The notes under the pieces are model-generated. The model saw only the letters and a list, made by a program, of their open reading frames with translations, had not been told where the DNA came from and searched no databases. From positions 186,001 through 250,000 of the forward strand of contig NZ_FNIR01000008.1 in the NCBI RefSeq assembly GCF_900103975.1: a DNA stretch of 64,000 bases, written 5' to 3'. The DNA comes from Klenkia soli. Lineage in GTDB: Bacteria; Actinomycetota; Actinomycetes; Mycobacteriales; Geodermatophilaceae. Below, one piece after another: positions 1 through 7,505 of this stretch (position 1 is its first letter; each line of letters begins with the position of its first letter). The translations under genes and the position numbers were made by a program.

Positions 1-526
1 CGACATCGCCGACTCCGACGACTACTTCCAGTACCACGGCGGCATGGTCGCCACGGTCCGCACGCTGACGGGTTCGTCGCCGAAGGCCTACATCGGCGAC
101 TCCACCCGGCCCGAGCACGTGCGCACCCGCTCGCTGGTCGAGGAGACCTCCCGGGTGTTCCGCGCCCGGGTGGTCAACCCGAAGTGGATCGCCGCGATGC
201 GCAGGCACGGCTACAAGGGCGCCTTCGAGATGGCCGCGACCGTCGACTACCTGTTCGGCTACGACGCCACCACCGGCGTGGTCGCCGACTGGATGTACGA
301 GAAGCTGACCCAGAGCTACGTGCTGGACCCCGAGAACCGCGCGTTCCTGGAGGAGTCCAACCCGTGGGCGCTGCACGGCATCGCCGAGCGGCTGCTCGAG
401 GCCGCCGACCGCAAGCTGTGGGCCGAGCCAGACCCCCAGCTGCTCGCCGAGCTGAAGCAGGCCTACCTGGAGACCGAGGGCGACCTCGAGGCCGGCCCCC
501 GCACCCCCGCCGAGAGGACCCCGTGA
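1..526 (+). CDS. cobN: Cobaltochelatase subunit CobN, C-terminal fragment
   Basis: This is the last part (about 175 residues) of a CobN-type large subunit of aerobic cobaltochelatase, which inserts cobalt into hydrogenobyrinate a,c-diamide during cobalamin synthesis in the cytoplasm. The reading frame is open from base 2, so the gene begins upstream of the window. Family-typical stretches are visible: YFQYHGGM and the following VRTLTG at the start, NPKWIAAMRRHGYKGAFEMA and FGYDATTGVV. The stop codon (524-526) overlaps the GTG start of the next gene in a GTGA. Identification rests on the C-terminal motifs only, but they are very characteristic. The cobU/cobS genes at 5.7-6.9 kb belong to the same pathway, on the other strand. 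Confidence 0.9.
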   Translation, partial: DIADSDDYFQYHGGMVATVRTLTGSSPKAYIGDSTRPEHVRTRSLVEETSRVFRARVVNPKWIAAMRRHGYKGAFEMAATVDYLFGYDATTGVVADWMYEKLTQSYVLDPENRAFLEESNPWALHGIAERLLEAADRKLWAEPDPQLLAELKQAYLETEGDLEAGPRTPAERTP

Positions 527-1050
527 TCCGCCGCTCCACCCTGCTCGTCCTGCCCGTCGCGCTGCTGCTGAGCGCCTGCGGTTCCGGTGAGGGCGGGGAC
601 GCCGCGGCGCAGCCGACCGCGACCTGCCAGAGCGCCGACCCCACCGCGCAGCCGCCGTCCTCGGTGTCCACCGACCTCGCCACCGAGCCCGAGGTGCCGG
701 CCACCGACGCGTTGCCGCCGTGCGGGCTGGTGGTGGCCGACGTGGTCGTCGGCGACGGCGCCGTCGCGGAGGCGGGCTCGGCGGTCGAGGTCAAGTACGT
801 GGGCGCGTTCTACGAGAGCGGCGAGGTGTTCGACGCGTCGTGGAACCGGGGCGCTGACGAGACCCTGCCTTTCACCGCCGGTGCCGGCCAGGTGATCGAG
901 GGCTTCGACCAGGGTGTGCAGGGGATGGCCGTCGGCGGACGCCGGTACATCACCATCCCCAGCGACCTCGGCTACGGCGCGAACGGCCAGGGCCCCATCC
1001 CGGGCGGCGCCACCCTGGTCTTCGTCGTGGACCTGGTCTCCGTCAGCTGA
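523..1050 (+). CDS. FKBP-type peptidyl-prolyl isomerase, lipoprotein
   Basis: A 175-residue exported cis-trans prolyl isomerase. It starts with a short lipoprotein signal peptide (basic VIRR, hydrophobic core, lipobox LLSAC with the lipidated Cys at about residue 19), then a low-complexity Ser/Thr/Pro linker, and a single FKBP domain from about residue 65 to the end. Typical FKBP signatures are VKYVGAFYESGEVFDAS, FTAGAGQVIEGFDQGVQGM and IPSDLGYG with the closing VFVVDLV strand. The GTG start overlaps the cobN stop by four bases, which fixes the start and indicates translational coupling. It likely folds proteins outside the membrane. I see no functional link to cobalamin beyond the overlap. 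Confidence 0.9.
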   Translation: MIRRSTLLVLPVALLLSACGSGEGGDAAAQPTATCQSADPTAQPPSSVSTDLATEPEVPATDALPPCGLVVADVVVGDGAVAEAGSAVEVKYVGAFYESGEVFDASWNRGADETLPFTAGAGQVIEGFDQGVQGMAVGGRRYITIPSDLGYGANGQGPIPGGATLVFVVDLVSVS

Positions 1051-1073
1051 GGCCGGCGGGGTGTCCGCGGATC

Positions 1074-1115
1074 CCTGCGGGTGTCCGGCCATCACGATGA
1101 CCGGACACCCGCAGG
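1074..1115. terminator. Bidirectional hairpin between convergent genes
   Basis: A perfect 15-bp inverted repeat (CCTGCGGGTGTCCGG at 1074-1088 and its complement at 1101-1115) with a 12-base loop. It sits between the plus-strand FKBP gene and the minus-strand frameshifted gene, so it can serve both as a terminator. There is no T-run, which is common for actinobacterial terminators. Weaker pairing (GGTGTC at 1060 with GACACC at 1124) extends the structure outward. Confidence 0.7.
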
Positions 1116-1137
1116 AATTCGCTGACACCCGGCTCGC

Positions 1138-2107
1138 TCAGGCCAGTTCGACCGCTACCCGGCCGTGTCCACGGCCCTCGCGTCGGTCGCGCCACCCCGC
1201 CAGGACCGCCTCGACGGCTTCGGCGTGCCCGGAGATGCCCAGCGTCCGGTCCCCGCCGTCAGAGCTGCCGAACGGGTGGTCGTGCGCACCTGGGCTCCCC
1301 GACGAGCACGCTGCGCACAGCATGCGCACGCTGGTGGTCCAGTTCTCGCCGGTCAGTCCGGCTCGGTCGAGATCCGACAGCAGCTCGTCCAGGTCGTCGT
1401 CGTGCGAGACGGTGAGGACCACGCTGCAGGTGGGCACCGAGGACCTCTCCCACAACTGGATCTCGTCGAAGACCGGCACATCGTGGCCGTCGAGCACCCG
1501 TGTGCCGTGGGGATCGCCGTCGTGGAGGACGACGTCGCCGAACCGGTGTCCGGATGTCGGCAGGGGGACGTTGCGGATCTGGATGCGCGCCGGATCGACC
1601 CGGATGCCCCAGACGACCTCCGTCCCACACCTGCCCGTCGAGGGTCAGCTCCGGCTCACCGATGAACCGTGGCTCCGGGTTGAGCCGCACCGGGCAGGGA
1701 CCGAGGTCGGCATCGACCGGGTCGTCGTCGGAGCCGTCGAGCTCGATGCCGAAGGCCCGCCAGGCCTTGCGGGCCGTCGGCCAGTCGCGCAACGCCGTCG
1801 CGGCGATGCCGAGGTTCCACGCCATCGGCTCGCCTTCGTGCTGGTCGGCGGGGATCCGCTCGAGACCGCGCACGCCGAGCTCGCGGGACGCCGTCCAGTC
1901 ACGGCGCCACTTCGCGTACATGGCCCGGTCGAACCAGAAGGCCGCGTCACCGGGCGTCCGGCGCAGCACCTCCACCGCCATCGCGTCCAGCCGGTCGGCG
2001 CGCCCGGGCGCGCTCTCGGGTCCGCGGTCGATCCGGCGGTAGGCGCGGACGAGATCGGCCATCGACATGTCGCCGAGGGGTTGTTCGGCTCGCCTCCTCC
2101 AGATCAT
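1138..2107 (-). pseudogene. TPR-type conserved hypothetical, broken by a frameshift
   Basis: Two minus-strand frames together make one protein of about 320 residues. The N-terminal part (from an ATG at 2107, or a GTG at 2140) reads through helical repeats such as FWFDRAMYAKWRRDW and AWNLGIAATALRDWPTARKAW, typical of a tetratricopeptide-like actinobacterial family. At about 1613-1644 the homologous sequence moves to another frame and continues as EVVWGIRVDPARIQIRNVPL, GHRFGDVVLHDGDP and LCAACSSGSPGAHDHPF down to the stop at 1138. The join needs one extra base (or two missing). The second frame is closed by a stop at 1645-1647, so the shift must lie just downstream of that. Function is unknown. 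It could be a true pseudogene or a sequencing error. Confidence 0.65.
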
Positions 2108-2163
2108 GGCGTCATCGTGCCGGTCGGGGTGGGCGGACACAGTTCACGCCCCGGCGGCTCCGG

Positions 2164-2757
2164 TCAATCGCCCGGCGTGACCGCGGCGGTGACGGTGCGG
2201 CGCAGCAGGTCCCGGCGCCGGTCGTGCACCGACTCGTCCTCGTCGGCGGTCGCGGCGTACACGTTGCTGACCGGTGACCAGGCCATCGACATCGCGATGA
2301 CCAGGGCCATGACGTCGTGCGGGTCGCCGGCGACCACCCGGCCGGCCGCCTGGGCCGCGGCCACGGCGTCGAGCTTGACGGGCTCGAGCTGCTCGGTGTG
2401 CTCGGTCAGGTGGCCGGCGGGGCGCCGTTCGAGCCGGTACCAGGTGGCCAGCCGGATGAGGTCGGGGCGGACCAGGTACTCGTCGTAGAGCCGCACGGCC
2501 CAGTCGGCCAGGTCGTCGCCGTCGATGGGGACGACGTCGGTGATCCGGTGCAGCGACGCGGCGAAGATGGCGTCGAAGAGCTGGTCCTTGCCGCCGAAGT
2601 AGCCGTAGAGCTGGGCCTTGTTGGTGCGGGCCTCGGCGACGATCCGCTCGACCCGGGCGCCGGCGATGCCGTGCGCGGCGAACTCGGCGGTCGCCGCGGC
2701 CACGATGCGCTGCCGGGTGGCCTCGCCGCGGGCGGTCAGCTCCAGGTCTCCGGTCAC
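2164..2757 (-). CDS. TetR/AcrR family transcriptional regulator
   Basis: A 197-residue DNA-binding repressor. The N-terminal helix-turn-helix domain (about residues 10-57) shows the TetR pattern: RQRIVAAATAEFAAHGIAGARVERI, then NKAQLYGYFGGKDQLFDAIF. The C-terminal ligand domain is not assigned to a substrate. It is divergent from the alcohol dehydrogenase at 2850, and two near-identical palindromes lie in the 92-bp gap, so it probably represses both itself and that gene. The GTG start at 2757 lies six bases from a TATCCT -10 element, which suggests a leaderless transcript. The inducer may be an alcohol or aldehyde, but that is only inferred from the neighbour. Confidence 0.9.
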   Translation of the reverse strand: MTGDLELTARGEATRQRIVAAATAEFAAHGIAGARVERIVAEARTNKAQLYGYFGGKDQLFDAIFAASLHRITDVVPIDGDDLADWAVRLYDEYLVRPDLIRLATWYRLERRPAGHLTEHTEQLEPVKLDAVAAAQAAGRVVAGDPHDVMALVIAMSMAWSPVSNVYAATADEDESVHDRRRDLLRRTVTAAVTPGD

Positions 2758-2763
2758 CGTCCC

Positions 2764-2769
2764 AGGATA
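2764..2769 (-). promoter_or_regulatory. -10 element of the tetR gene
   Basis: On the minus strand the hexamer TATCCT is followed by six bases and then the GTG start at 2757. Transcription would begin at the start codon. The first TetR operator begins two bases upstream, so repressor binding would block this promoter directly. Confidence 0.6.
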
Positions 2770-2770
2770 G

Positions 2771-2788
2771 ACAGACCGGTTGGTCTGT
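2771..2788. promoter_or_regulatory. TetR operator 1
   Basis: ACAGACC-GGTT-GGTCTGT, a perfect 7-bp inverted repeat with a 4-base spacer. It abuts the -10 element of the tetR gene. A second copy of the same half-sites lies 41 bp away, about four helical turns, so both would face the same side of the DNA. Confidence 0.75.
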
Positions 2789-2811
2789 TCTCGTGTACGG
2801 TCGGATCCGGG

Positions 2812-2829
2812 GCAGACCGAACGGTCTGT
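2812..2829. promoter_or_regulatory. TetR operator 2
   Basis: GCAGACC-GAAC-GGTCTGT, with 6-bp perfect arms and the same 4-base spacer and length as operator 1. It ends 20 bases before the alcohol dehydrogenase start and would block that gene's transcription. Confidence 0.75.
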
Positions 2830-2849
2830 CTGTCGACGAGGAGGAACCG

Positions 2850-3890
2850 ATGCGCACCACCACCGCCCTCGCCCTGGACGGCGACGCCACCACCGTCGCG
2901 CCCCGGTCGATCACCCGCCGCGAGCTCCGCCCGGACGACGTCGCCGTGCGGGTCGACTGGTGCGGCGTCTGCCACACCGACCTGCACGCCCTCCGCGCCC
3001 GGCAGGTCGGTGACCCGCTGCTGGTGCCCGGGCACGAGGCCACCGGCACCGTCCTCGCGGTCGGCGCGGAGGTCGCGGAGTTCGCCGTCGGGGACGTCGT
3101 CGCCGTGGGCAACATCGTGGACTCGTGCGGTGAGTGCGCGATGTGCCGGGCCGGGCAGCAGAACTGGTGTGCGCAGTTCCCGACGCTCACCTACGGCGGC
3201 ACCGACCGGGTGGACGGCACCCCGACGCTGGGGATGTGGGCCGGCGAGGTCGTCGTCCGCGCGTCGTTCGTGCACCCGCTGCCGGCCGGGCTGGACCCGG
3301 CGGCGGCCGCACCGCTGCTGTGCGCCGGTGCCACGGTGTGGGAGCCGCTGCGTGCGGCCGGGGTGGGTCCGGGCAGCCGTGTCGCGGTCGTCGGGCTGGG
3401 CGGGCTCGGGCACCTGGCGGTCAAGCTCGCGGTCGCCCTGGGTGCCGAGGTCACGGTGCTCAGCCGGACGGCGGGCAAGGCCGACGACGCCCGCGCGCTG
3501 GGGGCGACCGCGCTGGTGACGAGCACCGACGAGCGGGCGATGGCCGCGGTGGCCGACACCTTCGACCTGGTCGTGGACACCGTCGCGGTCCCGCACGACC
3601 TGGGCCCGCTGCTGCGCACGGTGGCCGTCGACGGGGCGCTGTGCTCGCTGGGCGACCTGGGTCCGGTGACCGTGCAGATCATGGACCTGCTGGTCGGGCG
3701 CAAGAAGCTGACCTCCTCGGGCAGCGCCGGGCTGCCGGCCACCCGGGAGATGCTGCAGTTCTGCGCGGACCACGGCGTGGTCGCCGACGTGGAGGTCCTG
3801 CCCGCCGCCCGCGTGCAGCAGGCCCTGGACCGGCTGGCCGACGGCGACGTCCGCTACCGCTTCGTGCTCGACACCTCCGCGCTGGCCTGA
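2850..3890 (+). CDS. Zinc-dependent alcohol dehydrogenase (MDR/CAD-like)
   Basis: A 346-residue cytoplasmic oxidoreductase of the medium-chain dehydrogenase family, interconverting alcohols and aldehydes with NAD(P). The catalytic zinc site is visible as GVCHTDLH (Cys41) and PGHE (His62-Glu63). The structural zinc lobe has four Cys at about 93, 96, 99 and 107. The nucleotide fold has GLGGLGH near residue 190. The TYGGTDRVDG insert and overall pattern resemble the YahK/cinnamyl-alcohol branch, often NADP-dependent. The ATG is chosen because a GAGGAGGA ribosome site lies just upstream and a longer reading would run through the operators. Probably controlled by the divergent TetR regulator. Confidence 0.9.
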   Translation: MRTTTALALDGDATTVAPRSITRRELRPDDVAVRVDWCGVCHTDLHALRARQVGDPLLVPGHEATGTVLAVGAEVAEFAVGDVVAVGNIVDSCGECAMCRAGQQNWCAQFPTLTYGGTDRVDGTPTLGMWAGEVVVRASFVHPLPAGLDPAAAAPLLCAGATVWEPLRAAGVGPGSRVAVVGLGGLGHLAVKLAVALGAEVTVLSRTAGKADDARALGATALVTSTDERAMAAVADTFDLVVDTVAVPHDLGPLLRTVAVDGALCSLGDLGPVTVQIMDLLVGRKKLTSSGSAGLPATREMLQFCADHGVVADVEVLPAARVQQALDRLADGDVRYRFVLDTSALA

Positions 3891-3941
3891 CCCGTCCGCG
3901 GGTGGGCGACGTCCTGCGCAGCAGCCGTGCGTCCCATCGGC

Positions 3942-5675
3942 TCAGCCGGACCCCGACGGTGCGAGCAGGACGGCGGGGCGGTGGCCGCGCAGGGAGCTGG
4001 CCACCGCCAGCTCCTGCGCGGCGTGCAGGTCGGCCACGGTCAGCACCCGCTCCTGCAGCGCCCCCTCGGCGAGCAGCCGCGCGCGGGCGGTGCCCGGTAG
4101 GCAGCCCGAGGTCGTCGGCGGGGTCCACCACCGGCCCCCGAGCTGTACGCAGAGGGTGGCGATCGTGGTCTCGGTGACCTCGCCGCGCTCGTTCACCAGC
4201 ACCACGTCGTCGGCCCCGGGGTGCCGGGCCGCGGCTGCGGTGTAGACGTCGCGGCGGGTGGTCTTGTGCTGCAGCCACGGGTCGGCCGAGTCCACCGGCA
4301 CGGTGTCCACCGCCAACCGCACCGGGCCGGTGGGGGCCGGCGGGTCGGTCACCACCACCTGCACGCGGCCCGCGCGGTCGAGGGTCACCCGCACCCGGCT
4401 CGCCGTCCGGCCGGCGACGGCCTCCTCCAGCGCGACGACCACCTCGACGTGGTCGCAGGCGAAGCCGCAGTACGCCGCCGAGTCGGTCAGCCGGGCGAGG
4501 TGCTCGGGCAGGTGGGTGAAACCGCCGGCGGCGGTGTGCCCCAGGGTCTCCAGCAGCTCGAACTCCGCGGTCGGGGCGGTGAGCACCGCCGCCTTGGCGC
4601 GCAGCTCGCGGCGCTCGGCGGCGGCGTCCGAGCTCCAGGTGATGCCCCCGCCGGCGCCGTAGACGGCCTCGCCGTGCGCGACGACCGCCGTCCGGATGGC
4701 GACGGAGAACCGGCCCTCGACCGGCGCACCGGGTGGGGCCAACCAGCCCACGGCCCCGCAGTAGACCCCGCGCGGCGACTCCTCGAGTGCGGCGATCGCC
4801 TGCATGGCCGCGGCCTTGGGGGCGCCGGTCACCGACCCGCAGGGGAAGGTGGCCGCCAGCAGCTCGACCAGCCCGACGTCGGGGCGCAGCGTGGCCCGCA
4901 CCTCGCTGACCAGCTGCCACACGGTCGGGTACCGCTCGAGGGCGAACAGCTCGGCCACCTCGACGCTGCCGGTCTCCGCCACCCGGCCCAGGTCGTTGCG
5001 CAGCAGGTCCACGATCATCACGTTCTCGGCCCGCTCCTTCGGGCTGGCCAGCAGGGCCGCGGTGGCGGCGCGGTCCTCGGCCGTCGTCCGGCCGCGGGGC
5101 GCCGTGCCCTTCATCGGCCGCGTGCGCACCCGGCGGCCGGCCCACTCGAGGAACAGCTCCGGGCTGGCCGAGGCGATCGTGTGCGTGCCGGTGTCCAGCA
5201 GGGCGCCGTACGCGCACCGCTGGGCGCGCACGAGGGCGGCGTGCAGCGCGGCCGGGTCGGGGCAGGGCGCGCGCAGCCGGTCGGTCAGGTTCACCTGGTA
5301 GGTCTCCCCGGCGGCGACCAGCTCGCGCACCTGCTCGACCGCACGGGCGTGCTCGTCGTCGGTGCGGTCCAGCCGCCAGGCCAACGGGGAACCGCCGGGC
5401 GCGAGGGCGGGCGTCGGCGTCGGCGCGGTGGTGAGCCCGAACCAGACCAGCGGCGGGTCGTCGCGCCCGGGCGGCCGGACGGCGAGCGAGGGGTCCAGCC
5501 CGGGCGCCGCCTCGTAGGAGAGGAACCCGTACGCCCACGCCCCCGCGGCGACCGCCTGCTGGACCTCGCGCAGCACCGGGACGATGTCGGCCACCGCCGT
5601 GGCGACGACGGTGCGGGTGGGGGCGCCGAACGCCAGCGCGGTGCCGGCCACCAGGTCGTCGAAGCGGGCGGTCAC
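3942..5675 (-). CDS. pabBC: Aminodeoxychorismate synthase component I / aminodeoxychorismate lyase fusion
   Basis: A 577-residue two-domain enzyme for p-aminobenzoate, a folate precursor. The N-terminal chorismate-binding domain (to about residue 350) carries GETYQVNLTDR, the active-site Lys motif PMKGTAPRG and ENVMIVDLLRNDLGRV. The C-terminal PLP class IV domain carries HKTTRRDVY, with the likely PLP Lys, then LVNERGEVTETTIATL and GCLPGTARARLL, as in PabC lyases. Glutamine amidotransferase PabA is not in the window. The GTG start overlaps the cobS stop by four bases, so it is the last gene of the phosphatase-cobU-cobS operon. It is convergent with the alcohol dehydrogenase. The product should feed the folP reaction at 42.6 kb. 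Confidence 0.93.
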   Translation of the reverse strand: MTARFDDLVAGTALAFGAPTRTVVATAVADIVPVLREVQQAVAAGAWAYGFLSYEAAPGLDPSLAVRPPGRDDPPLVWFGLTTAPTPTPALAPGGSPLAWRLDRTDDEHARAVEQVRELVAAGETYQVNLTDRLRAPCPDPAALHAALVRAQRCAYGALLDTGTHTIASASPELFLEWAGRRVRTRPMKGTAPRGRTTAEDRAATAALLASPKERAENVMIVDLLRNDLGRVAETGSVEVAELFALERYPTVWQLVSEVRATLRPDVGLVELLAATFPCGSVTGAPKAAAMQAIAALEESPRGVYCGAVGWLAPPGAPVEGRFSVAIRTAVVAHGEAVYGAGGGITWSSDAAAERRELRAKAAVLTAPTAEFELLETLGHTAAGGFTHLPEHLARLTDSAAYCGFACDHVEVVVALEEAVAGRTASRVRVTLDRAGRVQVVVTDPPAPTGPVRLAVDTVPVDSADPWLQHKTTRRDVYTAAAARHPGADDVVLVNERGEVTETTIATLCVQLGGRWWTPPTTSGCLPGTARARLLAEGALQERVLTVADLHAAQELAVASSLRGHRPAVLLAPSGSG

Positions 5676-6418
5676 CGGGTCAGGAGCACCGCAGCGGCCA
5701 GCAGGGTGGCGGTGGTGGTGACCTCGCCGGCGGCGCCCATCACGTCGCCGTTCACCCCGCCCAGCCGGGCACGCGCCCGGCGGTGCAGCAGCTCGCCGGC
5801 GGCCAGGCCGAGGACGGCGGCCCCCACCAGCCGCAGCCCGGCAGCGGCGTCGCCCAGCCACACCGCGGTCCCCAGCACGCACAGGACGGCGACCGCCGCG
5901 CACCCGGCCAGCCACACCCGCGAGACCGTGCCGGCCACCGCGGCGCCCAGGGACGAACCGGCGGCCACCGGCACCCCGGGCAGGCCGCAGCGCGACATCG
6001 CGAGCCGGGCGGCCACGACCGCCGTCCACAGCGCGAGCCAGCCGCCGTCCAGGGTGAGCAGCTGGGCCAGGCAGGCCACCTGCAGCAGCAGCGTCAGCAC
6101 CAACGTGGCGACGCCGAAGGGCCCGACGTCCCCGGCCCGCATGACCTCCAGCGCCCGCTCCCGGCCACGCAGCGGACCCAGGCCGTCGGCGGTGTCGGCC
6201 AGGCCGTCCAGGTGCAGACCCCGGGTCGACCAGGCCAGCAGCGCCACGGCCAGCACGGCCCCGACCAGCGGCGAGGCGTACCGGGCGCCCAGCCAGCCGG
6301 TCAGCGACGCCAGGTCGCCCAGCACCAGGCCGACCAGCGGCGCCCACGGCAGCACGCCCCGCGGCGACGGGTTGCCCGGCACCCGCGCGACGGTCAACCA
6401 GGCGAAGGCGGCCCTCAC
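5672..6418 (-). CDS. cobS: Adenosylcobinamide-GDP ribazoletransferase
   Basis: A 248-residue integral membrane enzyme that joins adenosylcobinamide-GDP to alpha-ribazole in the last steps of cobalamin assembly. Family signatures are LPWAPLVGLVLG, the acidic motif RGLHLDGLADTADGLG, and VMRAGDVGPFGVATL. Several hydrophobic segments follow, and the C-terminal GGVNGDVMGAAGE motif is intact. The GTG start overlaps the cobU stop in a GTGA and its own stop overlaps pabBC in the same way, so the operon is translationally coupled. Length is normal for the family. Confidence 0.95.
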   Translation of the reverse strand: MRAAFAWLTVARVPGNPSPRGVLPWAPLVGLVLGDLASLTGWLGARYASPLVGAVLAVALLAWSTRGLHLDGLADTADGLGPLRGRERALEVMRAGDVGPFGVATLVLTLLLQVACLAQLLTLDGGWLALWTAVVAARLAMSRCGLPGVPVAAGSSLGAAVAGTVSRVWLAGCAAVAVLCVLGTAVWLGDAAAGLRLVGAAVLGLAAGELLHRRARARLGGVNGDVMGAAGEVTTTATLLAAAVLLTR

Positions 6419-6936
6419 CGCAGGCGCTGGGGCAGCCCGGCGACGACGAACCACACCTCGTCGGCGGTGGCGGCCAACCGCTGGTTCACCGACCCCAGGG
6501 TGTCCCGGAACAACCGGCCCGACGCCGTCTCCGGCACGACGCCCAGGCCCACCTCGTCGCTGACCGCCACCACGTGCGCCGGGGTCATCACCCACGCCTC
6601 GAGCAGCTCGTCGACCCGCCGCGAGAGCCGGTCGGCGGCCCGCTGCCCGCCGTCCCAGACCCCGCTGGCGTCCATCATCGCGGTCACCCAGGTGGTCACC
6701 GAGTCGACCAGGTAGGTGCCGGGCAGCACGAGCTCGCCGGGGTTGGTGGTCTCCTTCGTCGTCCAGCTCGCCGGCCGGCGGGCGCGGTGCGCGGTGATCC
6801 GCTCCTGCCACTCGGCGTCGTCCGGGCGCGGGTCGGACGTGGCCAGGTAGGTGACGTCGTCCCGGCCCTCGAGCAGGGACTCGGCGTGCGCGGACTTGCC
6901 CGACCGCGAGCCGCCGAGCACCAGGGTGCGGCTCAC
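6415..6936 (-). CDS. cobU: Adenosylcobinamide kinase / guanylyltransferase
   Basis: A 173-residue bifunctional enzyme that phosphorylates adenosylcobinamide and transfers GMP to it, upstream of CobS. The P-loop GGSRSGKS is at residues 8-15. The EWQERITAHRARRP segment carries the guanylylated His of the family. VDSVTTWVTAMM and VSDEVGLGVVPETASGRLFRDTLGS are also diagnostic. The GTG start at 6936 is fixed by the four-base overlap with the upstream phosphatase stop. It is the second gene of the operon ending in pabBC. Confidence 0.95.
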   Translation of the reverse strand: MSRTLVLGGSRSGKSAHAESLLEGRDDVTYLATSDPRPDDAEWQERITAHRARRPASWTTKETTNPGELVLPGTYLVDSVTTWVTAMMDASGVWDGGQRAADRLSRRVDELLEAWVMTPAHVVAVSDEVGLGVVPETASGRLFRDTLGSVNQRLAATADEVWFVVAGLPQRLR

Positions 6937-7469
6937 AGCTCGAGCCGGGTGATCGAGCCGTTGTGCGGGGTCACGTGCGGCATGGCCTCGGGGCCGTCGC
7001 CGGCCACCACCGCCTGGGCGGCCCGGATGGTGTCGCCGTGGGTGACGAGGGCGACGACGTCGGCGGGCGGCCGCGCCTGCAGGTCTGCGAGGTAGTCGGC
7101 GACCCGGGCGTGCAGCTGGGCCAGCGACTCGCCGCCGTCGGCCGACCAGTGCACGTCGGTCCAGTCGACGAGGTCCCACAGCTCGCGGGAGGGCCGGCCC
7201 TCCAGCACGCCGTAGCCCTGCTCGCGCAGCGCGGGTGTGGTGGTGAACCGGCGGCCGGTGGCCGCCATGCAGTGCTCGGCGGTCTGGACGGCGCGGTGCA
7301 GATCGCTGGCCACCATGGCGCCGGGCCCGGCGGCCTTCAGCTGGGCGGCCGCCCCGCGGGCCTGCTCGTGGCCCAGCTCGGTCAACGGCACGTGCGCCGT
7401 CTGCCCCTGCATGAGGCCGGCGGCGTTCCAGGTGCTCTGTCCGTGCCGGACGAGCAGGAGCGTGGTCAT
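6933..7469 (-). CDS. Histidine phosphatase family protein, candidate alpha-ribazole phosphatase
   Basis: A 178-residue phosphoglycerate-mutase-like phosphatase. The catalytic RHGQS sits at residues 8-12 (His9), with SDLHRAVQTAEH, LREQGYGVLEG (acidic residue) and VTHGDTIRA (second His) following in the family order. As first gene of a cobU-cobS operon it could be the alpha-ribazole-5-phosphate phosphatase CobC, but the same fold serves many substrates, so the role is inferred from position. A TAGGCT -10 element lies eight bases before the ATG. Confidence 0.85.
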   Translation of the reverse strand: MTTLLLVRHGQSTWNAAGLMQGQTAHVPLTELGHEQARGAAAQLKAAGPGAMVASDLHRAVQTAEHCMAATGRRFTTTPALREQGYGVLEGRPSRELWDLVDWTDVHWSADGGESLAQLHARVADYLADLQARPPADVVALVTHGDTIRAAQAVVAGDGPEAMPHVTPHNGSITRLEL

Positions 7470-7477
7470 CGAGGGGG

Positions 7478-7499
7478 AGCCTAGGGGCGCCGCTACCGT
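7478..7499. promoter_or_regulatory. Divergent leaderless promoters
   Basis: Two -10 elements lie back to back. TAGGCT on the minus strand (7483-7478) is eight bases before the phosphatase ATG at 7469. TACCGT on the plus strand (7494-7499) is six bases before the GTG at 7506. Both genes would be transcribed without a 5' leader from a gap of only 36 bp, so their -35 regions overlap. Confidence 0.55.
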
Positions 7500-7505
7500 C
7501 GCAGC

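Noticed and set aside
5672-7469. Cobalamin riboswitch before the cobU-cobS operon
   Set aside because: Only 36 bases separate the first gene from its divergent neighbour, far too short for a B12 riboswitch, and the mRNA looks leaderless.
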